Below, one piece after another: positions 45,844-53,878 of a stretch of DNA of 64,000 nt. Below the pieces are notes generated by a model. The model saw only the letters and a program-made list of their open reading frames with translations, searched no databases and was not told the origin of the DNA. This DNA comes from Francisella sp. SYW-9 (GTDB taxonomy: Bacteria > Pseudomonadota > Gammaproteobacteria > Francisellales > Francisellaceae), in contig NZ_VXKQ01000005.1 in assembly GCF_008711465.1 (NCBI RefSeq), positions 1 to 64,000 on the forward strand. The letters run 5' to 3'. The position numbers were made by a program, and so were the translations under genes. The first letter of the stretch is position 1. The number at the start of each line of letters is the position of its first letter.

Positions 45844-46932
45844 TTAAAATTTCTTAATATCAATTCTTAACTTCTTTTGTAATTTTTCAATATAAGAGAA
45901 TTCAGCTTCTTTAATTATTAGAATGCTATTACCAGATTTTCCCATACGACCTGTTCTGCCTGCTCGATGCTGGTAATCTTCTGCTTTTGAAGGGATATCA
46001 TAATTTATTACAAAATCTACATCATTAATATCAAGTCCTCTAGCTGCAACATCTGAGGCAACTAAAACTTTAATTTGGCCATTTTTGAACTTTTTGATGG
46101 TATTAGCTCTATCAATTTTATTTTGTTCACCATGAATAGAGCCAACACCACATTCTAGTTTATCTATTTTCTTAGTGACGAAATCTACATCATTATTTCT
46201 ATGTAGAAATATTATAGATTTGGCTGGAGATATTTTGTTGAGTAATTTTCGTAAGGTATCTGTTTTACGATTGCCATCAGCGATAATATAGTTATGTTCT
46301 ATTGTTTCTTTTTCTTTTGAATTATCAATAAGCTCTAAGTTTTCAATAAAACCATTAGCAATATCAAAGGCATGATTTTTGATAGTAGCAGAGCCTAATA
46401 TATATTGTAGATTTGTAGTCTTAGAGATAACTTGTTTTAAAAGCTTTAAGCTATCATCTTCAAGCATCCGGTCTGCCTCATCGATGATACAGTACTGTAA
46501 ATGAGCAGCTTTTAGCTTTTTTTGATCAATAAGTTCTAGAATTCTGCCAACAGAACCAACAACAATATTAGGTTTTTTCTTTAATTTCTCTTTTTGTCTG
46601 TCTATAGATGCTTTACCAATTAATGCTAATGATTTAATGCCTATGCTTGAGAAAGTCTCATTTATAAAATTACTAATTTGAATAGCTAACTCATGAGTGG
46701 GTGTAAAAAAAACAACTTGAGTAAGAGGTTTTTTATTTATTAGTAGTTTATTTATAATTGGTAAAATATAAGCGAGTGTTTTACCACTACCTGTTGGTGA
46801 TTTTAACCATATATTATTACCAGATGAAATTTTTCCAAAGCTTAAGGCTTGTGAGTTTGTGGGTGTTTTGATATTTTTATTTTCTAATATTTCTATGATG
46901 TTTTGGCTTAAGTGTAAGTCTGAAAATAACAT
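45844..46932 (-). CDS. DEAD-box RNA helicase, compact form
   Basis: A 362-residue DEAD-box helicase core without the usual tails. Motifs in order: a Q motif in the KTPTNSQALSFGKI segment, motif I SPTGSGKT, Ia FTPTHELAIQI, Ib VGSVGRILELI, II DEADRML, III GSATIK, IV IIFLHRNNDVDFV, V ASDVAARGLDINDVDFVI, VI HRAGRTGRMGKSG. So all are intact. It resembles RhlE/SrmB/DbpA types but has no RNA-binding C-terminal domain, so the target (ribosome assembly, mRNA decay) is open. Single gene. Confidence 0.9.
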   Translation of the reverse strand: MLFSDLHLSQNIIEILENKNIKTPTNSQALSFGKISSGNNIWLKSPTGSGKTLAYILPIINKLLINKKPLTQVVFFTPTHELAIQISNFINETFSSIGIKSLALIGKASIDRQKEKLKKKPNIVVGSVGRILELIDQKKLKAAHLQYCIIDEADRMLEDDSLKLLKQVISKTTNLQYILGSATIKNHAFDIANGFIENLELIDNSKEKETIEHNYIIADGNRKTDTLRKLLNKISPAKSIIFLHRNNDVDFVTKKIDKLECGVGSIHGEQNKIDRANTIKKFKNGQIKVLVASDVAARGLDINDVDFVINYDIPSKAEDYQHRAGRTGRMGKSGNSILIIKEAEFSYIEKLQKKLRIDIKKF

Positions 46933-47065
46933 AAATATTTATATTTAAATTGTTATATATACGGATAATAGCATATTAAGGTGATAATGACCTAAATTGT
47001 TATATCTATTATCTAAGTTATGATAATATTTTGCTCAAAAGCTTTTTTAAAAATAATTTTATTAA

Positions 47066-48082
47066 ATGAAAACAGATGATTTTGATTATAAGTTACCAGA
47101 AGAGTTAATCGCTAGTTATCCTCTAGAAAATCGTGATGCTAGTAGATTGTTAAAATTAAATAAGCAAACTGGTGAAATAGTAGATCATAAGTTTACTGAT
47201 TTTATAGATTTTATAAACCCAGAAGATTTGCTTATTTTTAATAATAGTAAAGTAATGTTAGCACGATTGTATGGTGAAAAAACTACAGGAGCAAAACTTG
47301 AGTATCTTATAGAAAGAGTGCATTCACCAAAAGTTTTTGAAACTCATATCAAAGCAAATCGCTCACCAGTTGTTGGTAGTGATATATATGTTCAAGATAC
47401 TTTAGTAAAGGTTCTAGAAAAAGATGGTGGCATGTATCTACTTGAGATTCAAGGAGATAAAGATATTTATCAGATTATGGAAGAGTTTGGACATGTTCCT
47501 CTACCTCCATATATGAAGCGAGATGATGAGGAATTTGATGCTGACAGATACCAAACAGTTTATGCTAAAGATTTAGGCTCTGTTGCTGCTCCTACAGCAG
47601 GATTACACTTTTCAGAAGAATTGATGCAACAGATAAAAGATAAAGGAGTAGATATAGCTTATATCACTCTGCATGTGGGTTCTGGAACTTTTAAACCTGT
47701 TCAAGTTGATGATGTTGATAATCATAAAATGCATGCGGAGGTTATTTCTGTACCAGACGATGTTTGCCAGAAAATTCGTCAAACAAAGGCAAATGGTGGT
47801 AGAATAATAGCTGTTGGCACAACTTCTGTACGTTCATTAGAAACTGCGGCACAGAGTGGTGAAATTGAGCCTTATCAAGGTGAGACTGATATTTTCTTGT
47901 ATCCAGGTAAAAGTTTTAATGTCGTCGACGCAATGATTACTAATTTCCACTTGCCAAAGTCTACTCTTATTATGTTGGTTAGTGCATTTGCTGATAAAGA
48001 AAAAATTATGAAAGCATATAAGCATGCGATAGCTGAAAAATATAGGTTTTTTAGCTATGGTGATGCAATGTTTATTTATTAG
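47066..48082 (+). CDS. queA: S-adenosylmethionine:tRNA ribosyltransferase-isomerase
   Basis: QueA moves the ribosyl group of SAM to 7-aminomethyl-7-deazaguanine in tRNA, giving epoxyqueuosine. It is 338 residues. DDFDYKLPEELIASYPLE and NRDASRLL start the family pattern; LIFNNSKVMLARLYG, HVPLPPYMKRDDE, RYQTVYAKDLGSVAAPTAGL (20), THLHVGxGTF as ITLHVGSGTFKPV, VGTTSVRSLE and NFHLPKSTLIMLVSAF complete it. YhhQ, importer of queuosine precursors, lies 2 kb downstream on the other strand. Followed by a palindromic repeat. Confidence 0.97.
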   Translation: MKTDDFDYKLPEELIASYPLENRDASRLLKLNKQTGEIVDHKFTDFIDFINPEDLLIFNNSKVMLARLYGEKTTGAKLEYLIERVHSPKVFETHIKANRSPVVGSDIYVQDTLVKVLEKDGGMYLLEIQGDKDIYQIMEEFGHVPLPPYMKRDDEEFDADRYQTVYAKDLGSVAAPTAGLHFSEELMQQIKDKGVDIAYITLHVGSGTFKPVQVDDVDNHKMHAEVISVPDDVCQKIRQTKANGGRIIAVGTTSVRSLETAAQSGEIEPYQGETDIFLYPGKSFNVVDAMITNFHLPKSTLIMLVSAFADKEKIMKAYKHAIAEKYRFFSYGDAMFIY

Positions 48083-48107
48083 ATGAAGTTATTGATTTAA
48101 TAATAGT

Positions 48108-48178
48108 AGTTATTCCCAAGGAGATGGGAGTCTCTCGCGTAAGTAGAAAAACTATGTGCCAAGAACGACGGTGACTAA
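48108..48178. repeat. Degenerate palindromic repeat (element D)
   Basis: TAGTTATTCCC near 48107-48117 and the inverted CGACGGTGACTA near 48167-48178 bracket a short hairpin, TCCC (48114-48117) against GGGA (48126-48129), and TCTCTCGCG. This resembles the common GTCATTCCCGCG...GGGAATCT type of interspersed repeat. It fills the gap between queA and the HAD gene. Confidence 0.4.
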
Positions 48179-48198
48179 TTTGAAAGTTGAGGAATATA

Positions 48199-48987
48199 AT
48201 GAAAAATAAAGCATTCTTTTTTGATATTGATGGAACTTTAGTTCATGAAAAGCAAGGTAAACTTTTTGTCTCTGATAAAAATATCCAAGCAATAAAAGAT
48301 TTAAGAAAACAAGGCTATAAAACTTTTATAGCAACAGGACGCACTCAAGGCTTTATTCCTGAGGCAGTACTAGGTTTACCAATGGATGGTTTTATTACAG
48401 CAAACGGGTCTGTTGTTAGTATTGGTGGAAAATTAGTTTATGAGAAACTTTTCCCTCAAAGTGCGATAGATAATGTTTTAAAATTTTGTGAGAAGCATAA
48501 TCATGATTGGCTCTTTGAAGGTGAGTATGCATATGTAAATAATCTAGAGTCTGAAGATCTTGGTTATTTTTATAATAATGTAATTGTTAATCAAGATAAG
48601 ATTATTACAACTCATAATTTATATAATGTCACTATCTATAATGCTTTAGTTTTAGGTAAGAATGTTGATAGCATTGCATTGCAAAATACTTTAGGTGATA
48701 GTTATGTTATCGCGCCACATGATGAAAATGGGTATGTGGATTGTTATTTAGCAGGACATACTAAAGCTGACGGTATTAATAAAGTTGTTGAAAACCTTAA
48801 TTTAGATAACTATGAAACATATGCGTTTGGCGATGGTAACAATGATCTAGAAATGTTTGATAGGGTTGATGTAGCAGTAGCAATGGAAAATGCTTCAGAA
48901 AGGTTAAAAGAGAAAGCTAGCTTTATAACTAAAGCAAATTATCATGATGGTGTCTATTATGGTCTAGGTAAGCTTGGACTAATCTAA
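48199..48987 (+). CDS. Cof-type HAD hydrolase
   Basis: A 262-residue HAD phosphatase of subfamily IIB. FFFDIDGTLVHEKQ is motif I, TFIATGRT motif II, a cap domain lies in residues 85-190, KADGINKVVENL holds the motif III Lys, and AFGDGNNDLEMFDRV is motif IV. Such enzymes dephosphorylate sugar phosphates, FMN or pyridoxal phosphate; the substrate is not clear. TGAGGA before ATG 48199 fixes the start over an in-frame TTG at 48187. Confidence 0.9.
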   Translation: MKNKAFFFDIDGTLVHEKQGKLFVSDKNIQAIKDLRKQGYKTFIATGRTQGFIPEAVLGLPMDGFITANGSVVSIGGKLVYEKLFPQSAIDNVLKFCEKHNHDWLFEGEYAYVNNLESEDLGYFYNNVIVNQDKIITTHNLYNVTIYNALVLGKNVDSIALQNTLGDSYVIAPHDENGYVDCYLAGHTKADGINKVVENLNLDNYETYAFGDGNNDLEMFDRVDVAVAMENASERLKEKASFITKANYHDGVYYGLGKLGLI

Positions 48988-49018
48988 TTGTTTAATTAAA
49001 TTTTGGAATATATTTAAT

Positions 49019-49840
49019 ATGATTTCGGTTATTTTTTGTTTTGTTGTTATAGGTATCATAGTAGGTACATTAGCAGCATTATTTGGTTTTGGAGGAGGTG
49101 TTATAGTTGTACCTGCTATTGCTATGTATATTTCTGTATATGAACCTACATATGCATCTAATTCAATGCATATAGCTGTTGCGACATCTTTGCTTGTTAT
49201 GTTGTTTACATCTTTAAAAACGACTTATGCGCATCACAAGGCCAATAATATAATTTGGAATGTTGCGCTAAAGTTAAAACTAGGATTAATTATAGGTACT
49301 ATCGTAGGGGCAGCAGTTGCTAGTTATCTTTCAAGTATCTTATTAAAGATTCTATTCATTATATTTTTGATATATACAATTGCTAAGCTAATATTAAAAA
49401 TGATCAGTAATGCAAAATCTGCAAAAATTAATGAATCTAGTCATAGTATAAATAAACCATCATCGAAGTTATTGTATACTTATGGTCTTATAACAGGTTT
49501 TGTATCTGTAGTGCTTGGTATTGGTGGAAGTATAATTATTGTTCCTTTCTTAAGAGGGCGCAACTATAAGCTTACATCAGCAGCAGCTATTTCATCATCT
49601 ATAATACCTTTTTTAGCACTTTTTGGAGCTATATCATATACCTTGATAGGTTTTGGAGATCCAAACCTACCTAGTTATTGTTTAGGGTATGTTTATCTGC
49701 CAGTAGCTGTTAGTATAGTTGTTGGTTCTTTTGTAGGTGTATCAATTGGTGTTAAATTATCACGAATAGTTCCTAATAGGATACAGGATTGGGTTTATTT
49801 AGCATGTATTATTGTAATTTTAATGCTTATGATTCTTTAG
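49019..49840 (+). CDS. TauE/SafE family permease (TSUP), second member
   Basis: A 273-residue membrane protein of about eight helices. GTLAALFGFGGGVIVVPAIA is the first repeat motif and VSVVLGIGGSIIIVPFLRGR the second, both close to the family consensus; SMHIAVATSLLVMLFTS and TSAAAISSSIIPFLALFGA are paired helices. It is a closer fit to the consensus than the member at 20259. It overlaps the 3' end of yhhQ on the opposite strand by 14 nt. Substrate unknown. Confidence 0.88.
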   Translation: MISVIFCFVVIGIIVGTLAALFGFGGGVIVVPAIAMYISVYEPTYASNSMHIAVATSLLVMLFTSLKTTYAHHKANNIIWNVALKLKLGLIIGTIVGAAVASYLSSILLKILFIIFLIYTIAKLILKMISNAKSAKINESSHSINKPSSKLLYTYGLITGFVSVVLGIGGSIIIVPFLRGRNYKLTSAAAISSSIIPFLALFGAISYTLIGFGDPNLPSYCLGYVYLPVAVSIVVGSFVGVSIGVKLSRIVPNRIQDWVYLACIIVILMLMIL

Positions 49841-50540
49841 GCTTTGTGAATGCTAAAATATAAAATAAAGGAGCGTTTATAAAGGCTATTATATATTTTA
49901 TAACTAGAGTTGAGATGATTATTTCAAAGGCACTTTCTATAGGTAAGATACCAGCTAAAGCAAATCCGTAAGTTATAAGGCTTGTATCAAGTATTTGAGA
50001 TATTAAAGTAGATCCTGTATTTCTAAACCATAGCCATTTTATATCAGAACTGAAACTTCTAAGCTTTGAATAAATAAGTACATCAAATAATTGTGAGATT
50101 AAATAAACACAGTTACCAATTATTACAGCTTTTAGCGCACCGCCATTAATTGAGAAAAATAAATCAAAAGCTTCGTTTGTTTGTTTATAAAAAGAATCAT
50201 TAATAGAATTAAATAGTGTTGCCATAAACATTAGAAGTACAAATGATAAACCAAAAAATATTGATTTAAGTACGGCTTTTCTTGCTTCTTGTCGACCATA
50301 TTTTTCATTAAGTAGGTCATTAGCTGTGAAAATACCTCCAAACATAACATTACCTAAAGTCGCAATTATATGAAATCCAGCAATATCATAAGTAACACCC
50401 TTATTAACTTGGATGTTTGCTACTATTACACTAATAACTATAAATACGTGTAATCCCTTTTTACCAAAAAGTTTAAAAGCCAGAAATAAAATAAAGAAGT
50501 CCATAAATGTAAAGAGGATTAAAATATCAAAATTACTCAT
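49827..50540 (-). CDS. yhhQ: Queuosine precursor transporter YhhQ (QPTR/COG1738)
   Basis: A 237-residue inner-membrane protein with six to seven helices, of the VUT/QPTR family that imports queuine precursors (preQ0/preQ1). Family features: VIVANIQVNKGVTY near residue 40, GNVMFGGIFTANDLLNEKYG (20) with the N-E-x-Y-G loop, RKAVLKSIFFGL, and FRNTGSTLISQILDTSLITY (20). A preQ1-I type pseudoknot overlaps its ribosome-binding site (50545-50585), which supports the assignment by itself. Divergent from gloA, convergent and slightly overlapping with the TauE/SafE gene. Confidence 0.92.
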   Translation of the reverse strand: MSNFDILILFTFMDFFILFLAFKLFGKKGLHVFIVISVIVANIQVNKGVTYDIAGFHIIATLGNVMFGGIFTANDLLNEKYGRQEARKAVLKSIFFGLSFVLLMFMATLFNSINDSFYKQTNEAFDLFFSINGGALKAVIIGNCVYLISQLFDVLIYSKLRSFSSDIKWLWFRNTGSTLISQILDTSLITYGFALAGILPIESAFEIIISTLVIKYIIAFINAPLFYILAFTKPKES

Positions 50541-50544
50541 TTGT

Positions 50545-50585
50545 CTACCTTTAGTTTTGTTTACCCTGGATAGTTACGAACAGGG
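50545..50585 (-). promoter_or_regulatory. preQ1-I riboswitch (translational) of yhhQ
   Basis: On the minus strand: P1 CCCTG (50585-50581) with CAGGG (50568-50564); L1 TTCGTAA; P2 CTATC (50573-50569) with GGTAG (50549-50545, one G-U); and an A-rich L3, TAAACAAAACTAAA. Order P1-L1-P2-P1'-L3-P2' is the H-type pseudoknot of class I preQ1 aptamers, and L3 is close to the UUAACAAAACAAGG of the Thermoanaerobacter one. The ribosome site AAAGG (50552-50548) is inside P2', so ligand binding should block translation. Confidence 0.85.
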
Positions 50586-50602
50586 GATTTAAAATCTGCT
50601 AT

Positions 50603-50631
50603 AATATAACAAAAGTATCTATTAATAACAA
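50603..50631 (-). promoter_or_regulatory. yhhQ promoter
   Basis: On the minus strand TTGTTA (50631-50626), 17-base spacer, TATATT (50608-50603). Transcription would start near 50596, about ten bases before the preQ1 aptamer. Confidence 0.55.
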
Positions 50632-50654
50632 ATATTATATCTTTAGGAGGTAGC

Positions 50655-51038
50655 ATGCGCTTTGCTCATGTGATGTTAAGGGTTAAGGATTTAGATAAGT
50701 CTATAGATTTCTATACAAATATTTTAGGAATGACTGTACAGAAAAAAATGGATAATGTTGAATATAAGTATACATTAGTATTTTTAGGATATGGAGATAT
50801 TTCTAGTCATACAGTTTTAGAGCTAACATATAATTGGGGTGATCATGAGTATGAGCATGGTAACGCGTTTGGACATTTATGTATGCAAGTAGACAATGTT
50901 TATAAAGCTTGTGATGCTGTAAAAAGAAGGGGTGGTGTTGTAACTCGTGAGGCAGGTCCTTTAAAAGGAGGAACTCAAATTATAGCATTTATAAAAGATC
51001 CTGATGGTTATCAAATAGAACTTATTGAAAAAGCCTAA
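50655..51038 (+). CDS. gloA: Lactoylglutathione lyase (glyoxalase I)
   Basis: GloA, 127 residues, converts the methylglyoxal-glutathione hemithioacetal to S-lactoylglutathione. MRFAHVMLRVKDLDKSIDFY gives the first metal His (H5), VFLGYGDIS with VLELTYNWG the Glu ligand (Glu56 region), FGHLCMQVDNV the second His, and DPDGYQIELIEK the last Glu. Strong AGGAGG ribosome site. Its stop overlaps the start of the next gene (TAATG), so the two are translationally coupled. Confidence 0.95.
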   Translation: MRFAHVMLRVKDLDKSIDFYTNILGMTVQKKMDNVEYKYTLVFLGYGDISSHTVLELTYNWGDHEYEHGNAFGHLCMQVDNVYKACDAVKRRGGVVTREAGPLKGGTQIIAFIKDPDGYQIELIEKA

Positions 51039-51601
51039 TGAATAAGAGAAATATAAAAGATACTTTAAATGTAATAATAATAAGAGGTTACTTTAGTAAA
51101 GGCGACTCAGTAGTACATACTGTTGTCGATGGTAAAAAAGTTAAAGTCACTACTGTAGCTCTAGGTCGTCCAGTATTTGTCAAAAGAAAACTAAAACGAA
51201 TTATTGATAAGTATAAAATTAATAGAGAAAACTATGATTTAATTTATGCGATCTCTATGTCTGCAGGCATATCATCATTAATAGATGAAGAGTTGTATAA
51301 AAAATTACATTTAATTACTCCGTTTTTTATTCATCATAAGACGATGAGAGTGTTAAGAAAGGTTAGACTTAGAAAAATGCTTGGAGCATATTTCTTATTA
51401 TTTATGAATGGTAAGCTTGGTAAATTTAATGAGAATATTAAAGTTACTCTTACAGAGAATGATACGATCGTTGATAATAAATTTTTTGAGAGCACTTGGG
51501 GTAAGACTAATTTAATTAAAGACCTAGATCATACATTAAATGATGAGGTTATTGAGGAGATCCTTAAAAAAGATATTGAGTTAATGTCAAGTAATAAATA
51601 G
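51038..51601 (+). CDS. Unknown protein, possible small alpha/beta hydrolase
   Basis: A 187-residue soluble protein, overlapping gloA's stop by one base. I recognise no named family. Three segments fit an alpha/beta-hydrolase triad in order: YAISMSAGIS (nucleophile elbow with Ser, first Gly replaced), TENDTIVDN (acid after a strand), and KDLDHTLND (His). The N-terminal LNVIIIRGYFSKGDS could be the first strand and oxyanion region. It has many Lys/Arg in the middle (MRVLRKVRLRKML). The coupling to gloA hints at a thioester or glyoxalase II-like step, which is only an inference. Confidence 0.5.
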   Translation: MNKRNIKDTLNVIIIRGYFSKGDSVVHTVVDGKKVKVTTVALGRPVFVKRKLKRIIDKYKINRENYDLIYAISMSAGISSLIDEELYKKLHLITPFFIHHKTMRVLRKVRLRKMLGAYFLLFMNGKLGKFNENIKVTLTENDTIVDNKFFESTWGKTNLIKDLDHTLNDEVIEEILKKDIELMSSNK

Positions 51602-51680
51602 CAACTTTAATAAATTGTAACTACATAAAATTTCATAAAAGTATAGAATATATATACATTTATTATGTTTTTATAGAATT

Positions 51681-52910
51681 ATGATAAGAAACAATAAAGG
51701 TTTCTCTCTTGTTGAATTAATGGTTGTAATAGCGATAGTAGCTATAATAGCAGTTGCTGCAGTAGTATCGTATTCAAATCATATAACCAAAGTTAGATTG
51801 CAAAATGAGATTGATAAAATGGATAATTATCGTAAAGCAGTTGCAATGTATATTCAAGAGCAAGGAATAAGCAGTGATCAGCAGTTCCAGTCAGGAATAG
51901 CTGATATGAAAGATACTTATTTTGGTGATGATAATGTTGCTATCATGAATGAGTTTCGAGAAAATAACGGTCGATTAATTAGTCATCCTGTAGTTCAAGG
52001 TATTGCTTATCAAATAGCAATAACTCCAAGAATAAATAATGGAGGAACTTTAGTTAACTGGGAATGTGATATTGGTTATGATAATCGTAGCGATGGAACG
52101 GTCGATCCTAATCAGCCGACAGGTAGTCCTCCTTCTGGAGCAATGCCTAATGGTTGTAATGAGAGTAGTGAAGAATTAAATGATGATTTATTAGAGTTTC
52201 AAAGCTTAATAGATGAATTATCTAGTACTGTAGATACTAATTTTAATAATGCATTAACTGCGTGGTATCAAAGAAGAGATGATGCTCTTGCAGTTGATAC
52301 TGAGTATCAAAGTTATATTACAGCAAGAGATAGCGCTTTAGCAGACTATAATGATTATCAAAGTGAGATAACAACGATAAACAGTGAGCTAGCTACTAGA
52401 AATGATTTGATAGATCAAAAGGATACAGATGCTACACAGTATGAAGCAGATGCTACTGTTCATAGAGCTAATCAAGCTACAGCTGAAGCAAATGGAGATA
52501 CTGAATTAGCAGCAACTTTTCAAGCAAGTGCAGAAGCTGCAGAGGCAAATGCTACAACATTAAGAAATGAGATATCTGTTTTAGAGGATGAAGTAACACT
52601 GTTAGAGAGTAATAAAACAACTGCACAAACTAACAGTGCTAATTCTTATAATGATTATACTACACAGGTTTCTAACGCAGAAACTCGTTATGATACAGTA
52701 GAAGCTGATACAAAAAATCTTGAAATACCTGAAGGTACCTCTCGTGAAGAAGTGGAAAATTATAGTTACTCACAAGCTATAATCTTATCAAATCAAGAGT
52801 ATAATGCTGCTAAAGATGCATTATTAGAAAATCCTCAGTTTGCAGAAACTGTTCGGGATTCTGCAGACAGATTAGAGAATGGAGTACCTGTTGGTGCCCC
52901 TGAGGTTTAA
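51681..52910 (+). CDS. Type IV prepilin-like protein with long helical C-terminal extension
   Basis: A 409-residue protein. The N-terminus MIRNNKG|FSLVELMVVIAIVA has the prepilin peptidase site and Glu5 of the mature protein, with the usual helix to residue 34. Residues 35-160 are a pilin-size globular part with Cys129 and Cys159 (MPNGC), a classic C-terminal D-loop position. Pilins usually end about there; here 250 more residues follow, rich in Ala, Asp, Thr and Glu with heptad-like helices (ELNDDLLEFQSLIDELSSTV, QASAEAAEANATTLRNEISV). No other pilus gene is nearby. Possibly a minor pilin or pseudopilin with a coiled-coil stalk. Confidence 0.8.
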   Translation: MIRNNKGFSLVELMVVIAIVAIIAVAAVVSYSNHITKVRLQNEIDKMDNYRKAVAMYIQEQGISSDQQFQSGIADMKDTYFGDDNVAIMNEFRENNGRLISHPVVQGIAYQIAITPRINNGGTLVNWECDIGYDNRSDGTVDPNQPTGSPPSGAMPNGCNESSEELNDDLLEFQSLIDELSSTVDTNFNNALTAWYQRRDDALAVDTEYQSYITARDSALADYNDYQSEITTINSELATRNDLIDQKDTDATQYEADATVHRANQATAEANGDTELAATFQASAEAAEANATTLRNEISVLEDEVTLLESNKTTAQTNSANSYNDYTTQVSNAETRYDTVEADTKNLEIPEGTSREEVENYSYSQAIILSNQEYNAAKDALLENPQFAETVRDSADRLENGVPVGAPEV

Positions 52911-52919
52911 TATTTATTG

Positions 52920-53822
52920 TTAGTTATTCATAGAACCAAGTAGACCATACTTATTATTGTCTAATGGTCCAGCAGGATTATTTTTAAAGAATTCATCATT
53001 TATAGTTAGATGATAAGAATTAAACTTCTGCGTAGGAATTGTGAATCTAATATAAAGATGAGTATCTTTAGAGTTTGGGGGAGATACTGCGAAGTATTTA
53101 GCCACAGTAAACTGTCTATTGATACTATTATATTCACCATTGTAGTGACTAGCAGAAAGTCTAGTTAAATCACCTAGCTGAACTTTTTTAGGCATATTAG
53201 CAAGCCATTCTTTTAAAGTGTTTGTTCTGTCTGTTATGTCCGTTATAGACTCTTCATTTTGCTTATTAACACCTTTTAAATGATAATAATTAGTATTCCA
53301 TACATAGCCGTTGTCAGTAACTTTATATCCGTATTTACCTCTATATCCTTCTTCAAAGCTAGCAACTTGTTTATGATCACTTACTGTATATAGCGCTGGA
53401 TCATTTTTACTAAATATTTTTGCTTTATTTTTCTCAATTTCTGCGACTGTAGAGTAATTTCTTAGTAGGTTTTGAACTGTTGTAGTTTCAATTTGATCCA
53501 CATTTTTAGCAGCTGGCGCATGACTAGCAGGGTCATTTACCAAGACTGTCAATCCTTTTGAATTAGTTCCTCCAGCAATGTACGGATATCCTTTAACTGT
53601 GCTATCTGTATTATATGTTAAAGCTAAAAAATCATTACCTTGTTTAAATTTAAATATTTCTAAGCGCTCTTTACCAATTATCTCAGCATCTCTATTTTTA
53701 AAAATTAAAGTTCCTCCTCCTTTAACAATATTCCCAGCAAAACCCATCGTTGTGCATGCAAAGCTAGATATATATGCCAGGCTCATGACTGATGCGATAA
53801 TGATCTTATATTTATTTTTCAT
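52920..53822 (-). CDS. Exported choloylglycine hydrolase-family (linear amide C-N hydrolase)
   Basis: A 300-residue Ntn hydrolase. The signal peptide ends SLAYISSFA, and cleavage there exposes Cys23 (CTTMGFAG) as the N-terminal nucleophile of the family, so signal peptidase would also activate it. NRDAEI supplies the conserved Arg-Asp, LTYNTDS and GYPYIAGGTNSKGLTVLVND (20) the Asn/Gly-rich oxyanion area, and TTTVQNLLRNYSTVAEIEK continues the family. It should act in the periplasm or outside on an amide such as a bile salt, penicillin V or acyl-homoserine lactone; which one is unknown. Confidence 0.82.
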   Translation of the reverse strand: MKNKYKIIIASVMSLAYISSFACTTMGFAGNIVKGGGTLIFKNRDAEIIGKERLEIFKFKQGNDFLALTYNTDSTVKGYPYIAGGTNSKGLTVLVNDPASHAPAAKNVDQIETTTVQNLLRNYSTVAEIEKNKAKIFSKNDPALYTVSDHKQVASFEEGYRGKYGYKVTDNGYVWNTNYYHLKGVNKQNEESITDITDRTNTLKEWLANMPKKVQLGDLTRLSASHYNGEYNSINRQFTVAKYFAVSPPNSKDTHLYIRFTIPTQKFNSYHLTINDEFFKNNPAGPLDNNKYGLLGSMNN

Positions 53823-53878
53823 AAGGATTCCTTTTTTAAATTTATAATTTCATTTTAAGCACAAGTTAATGAAGTTAC

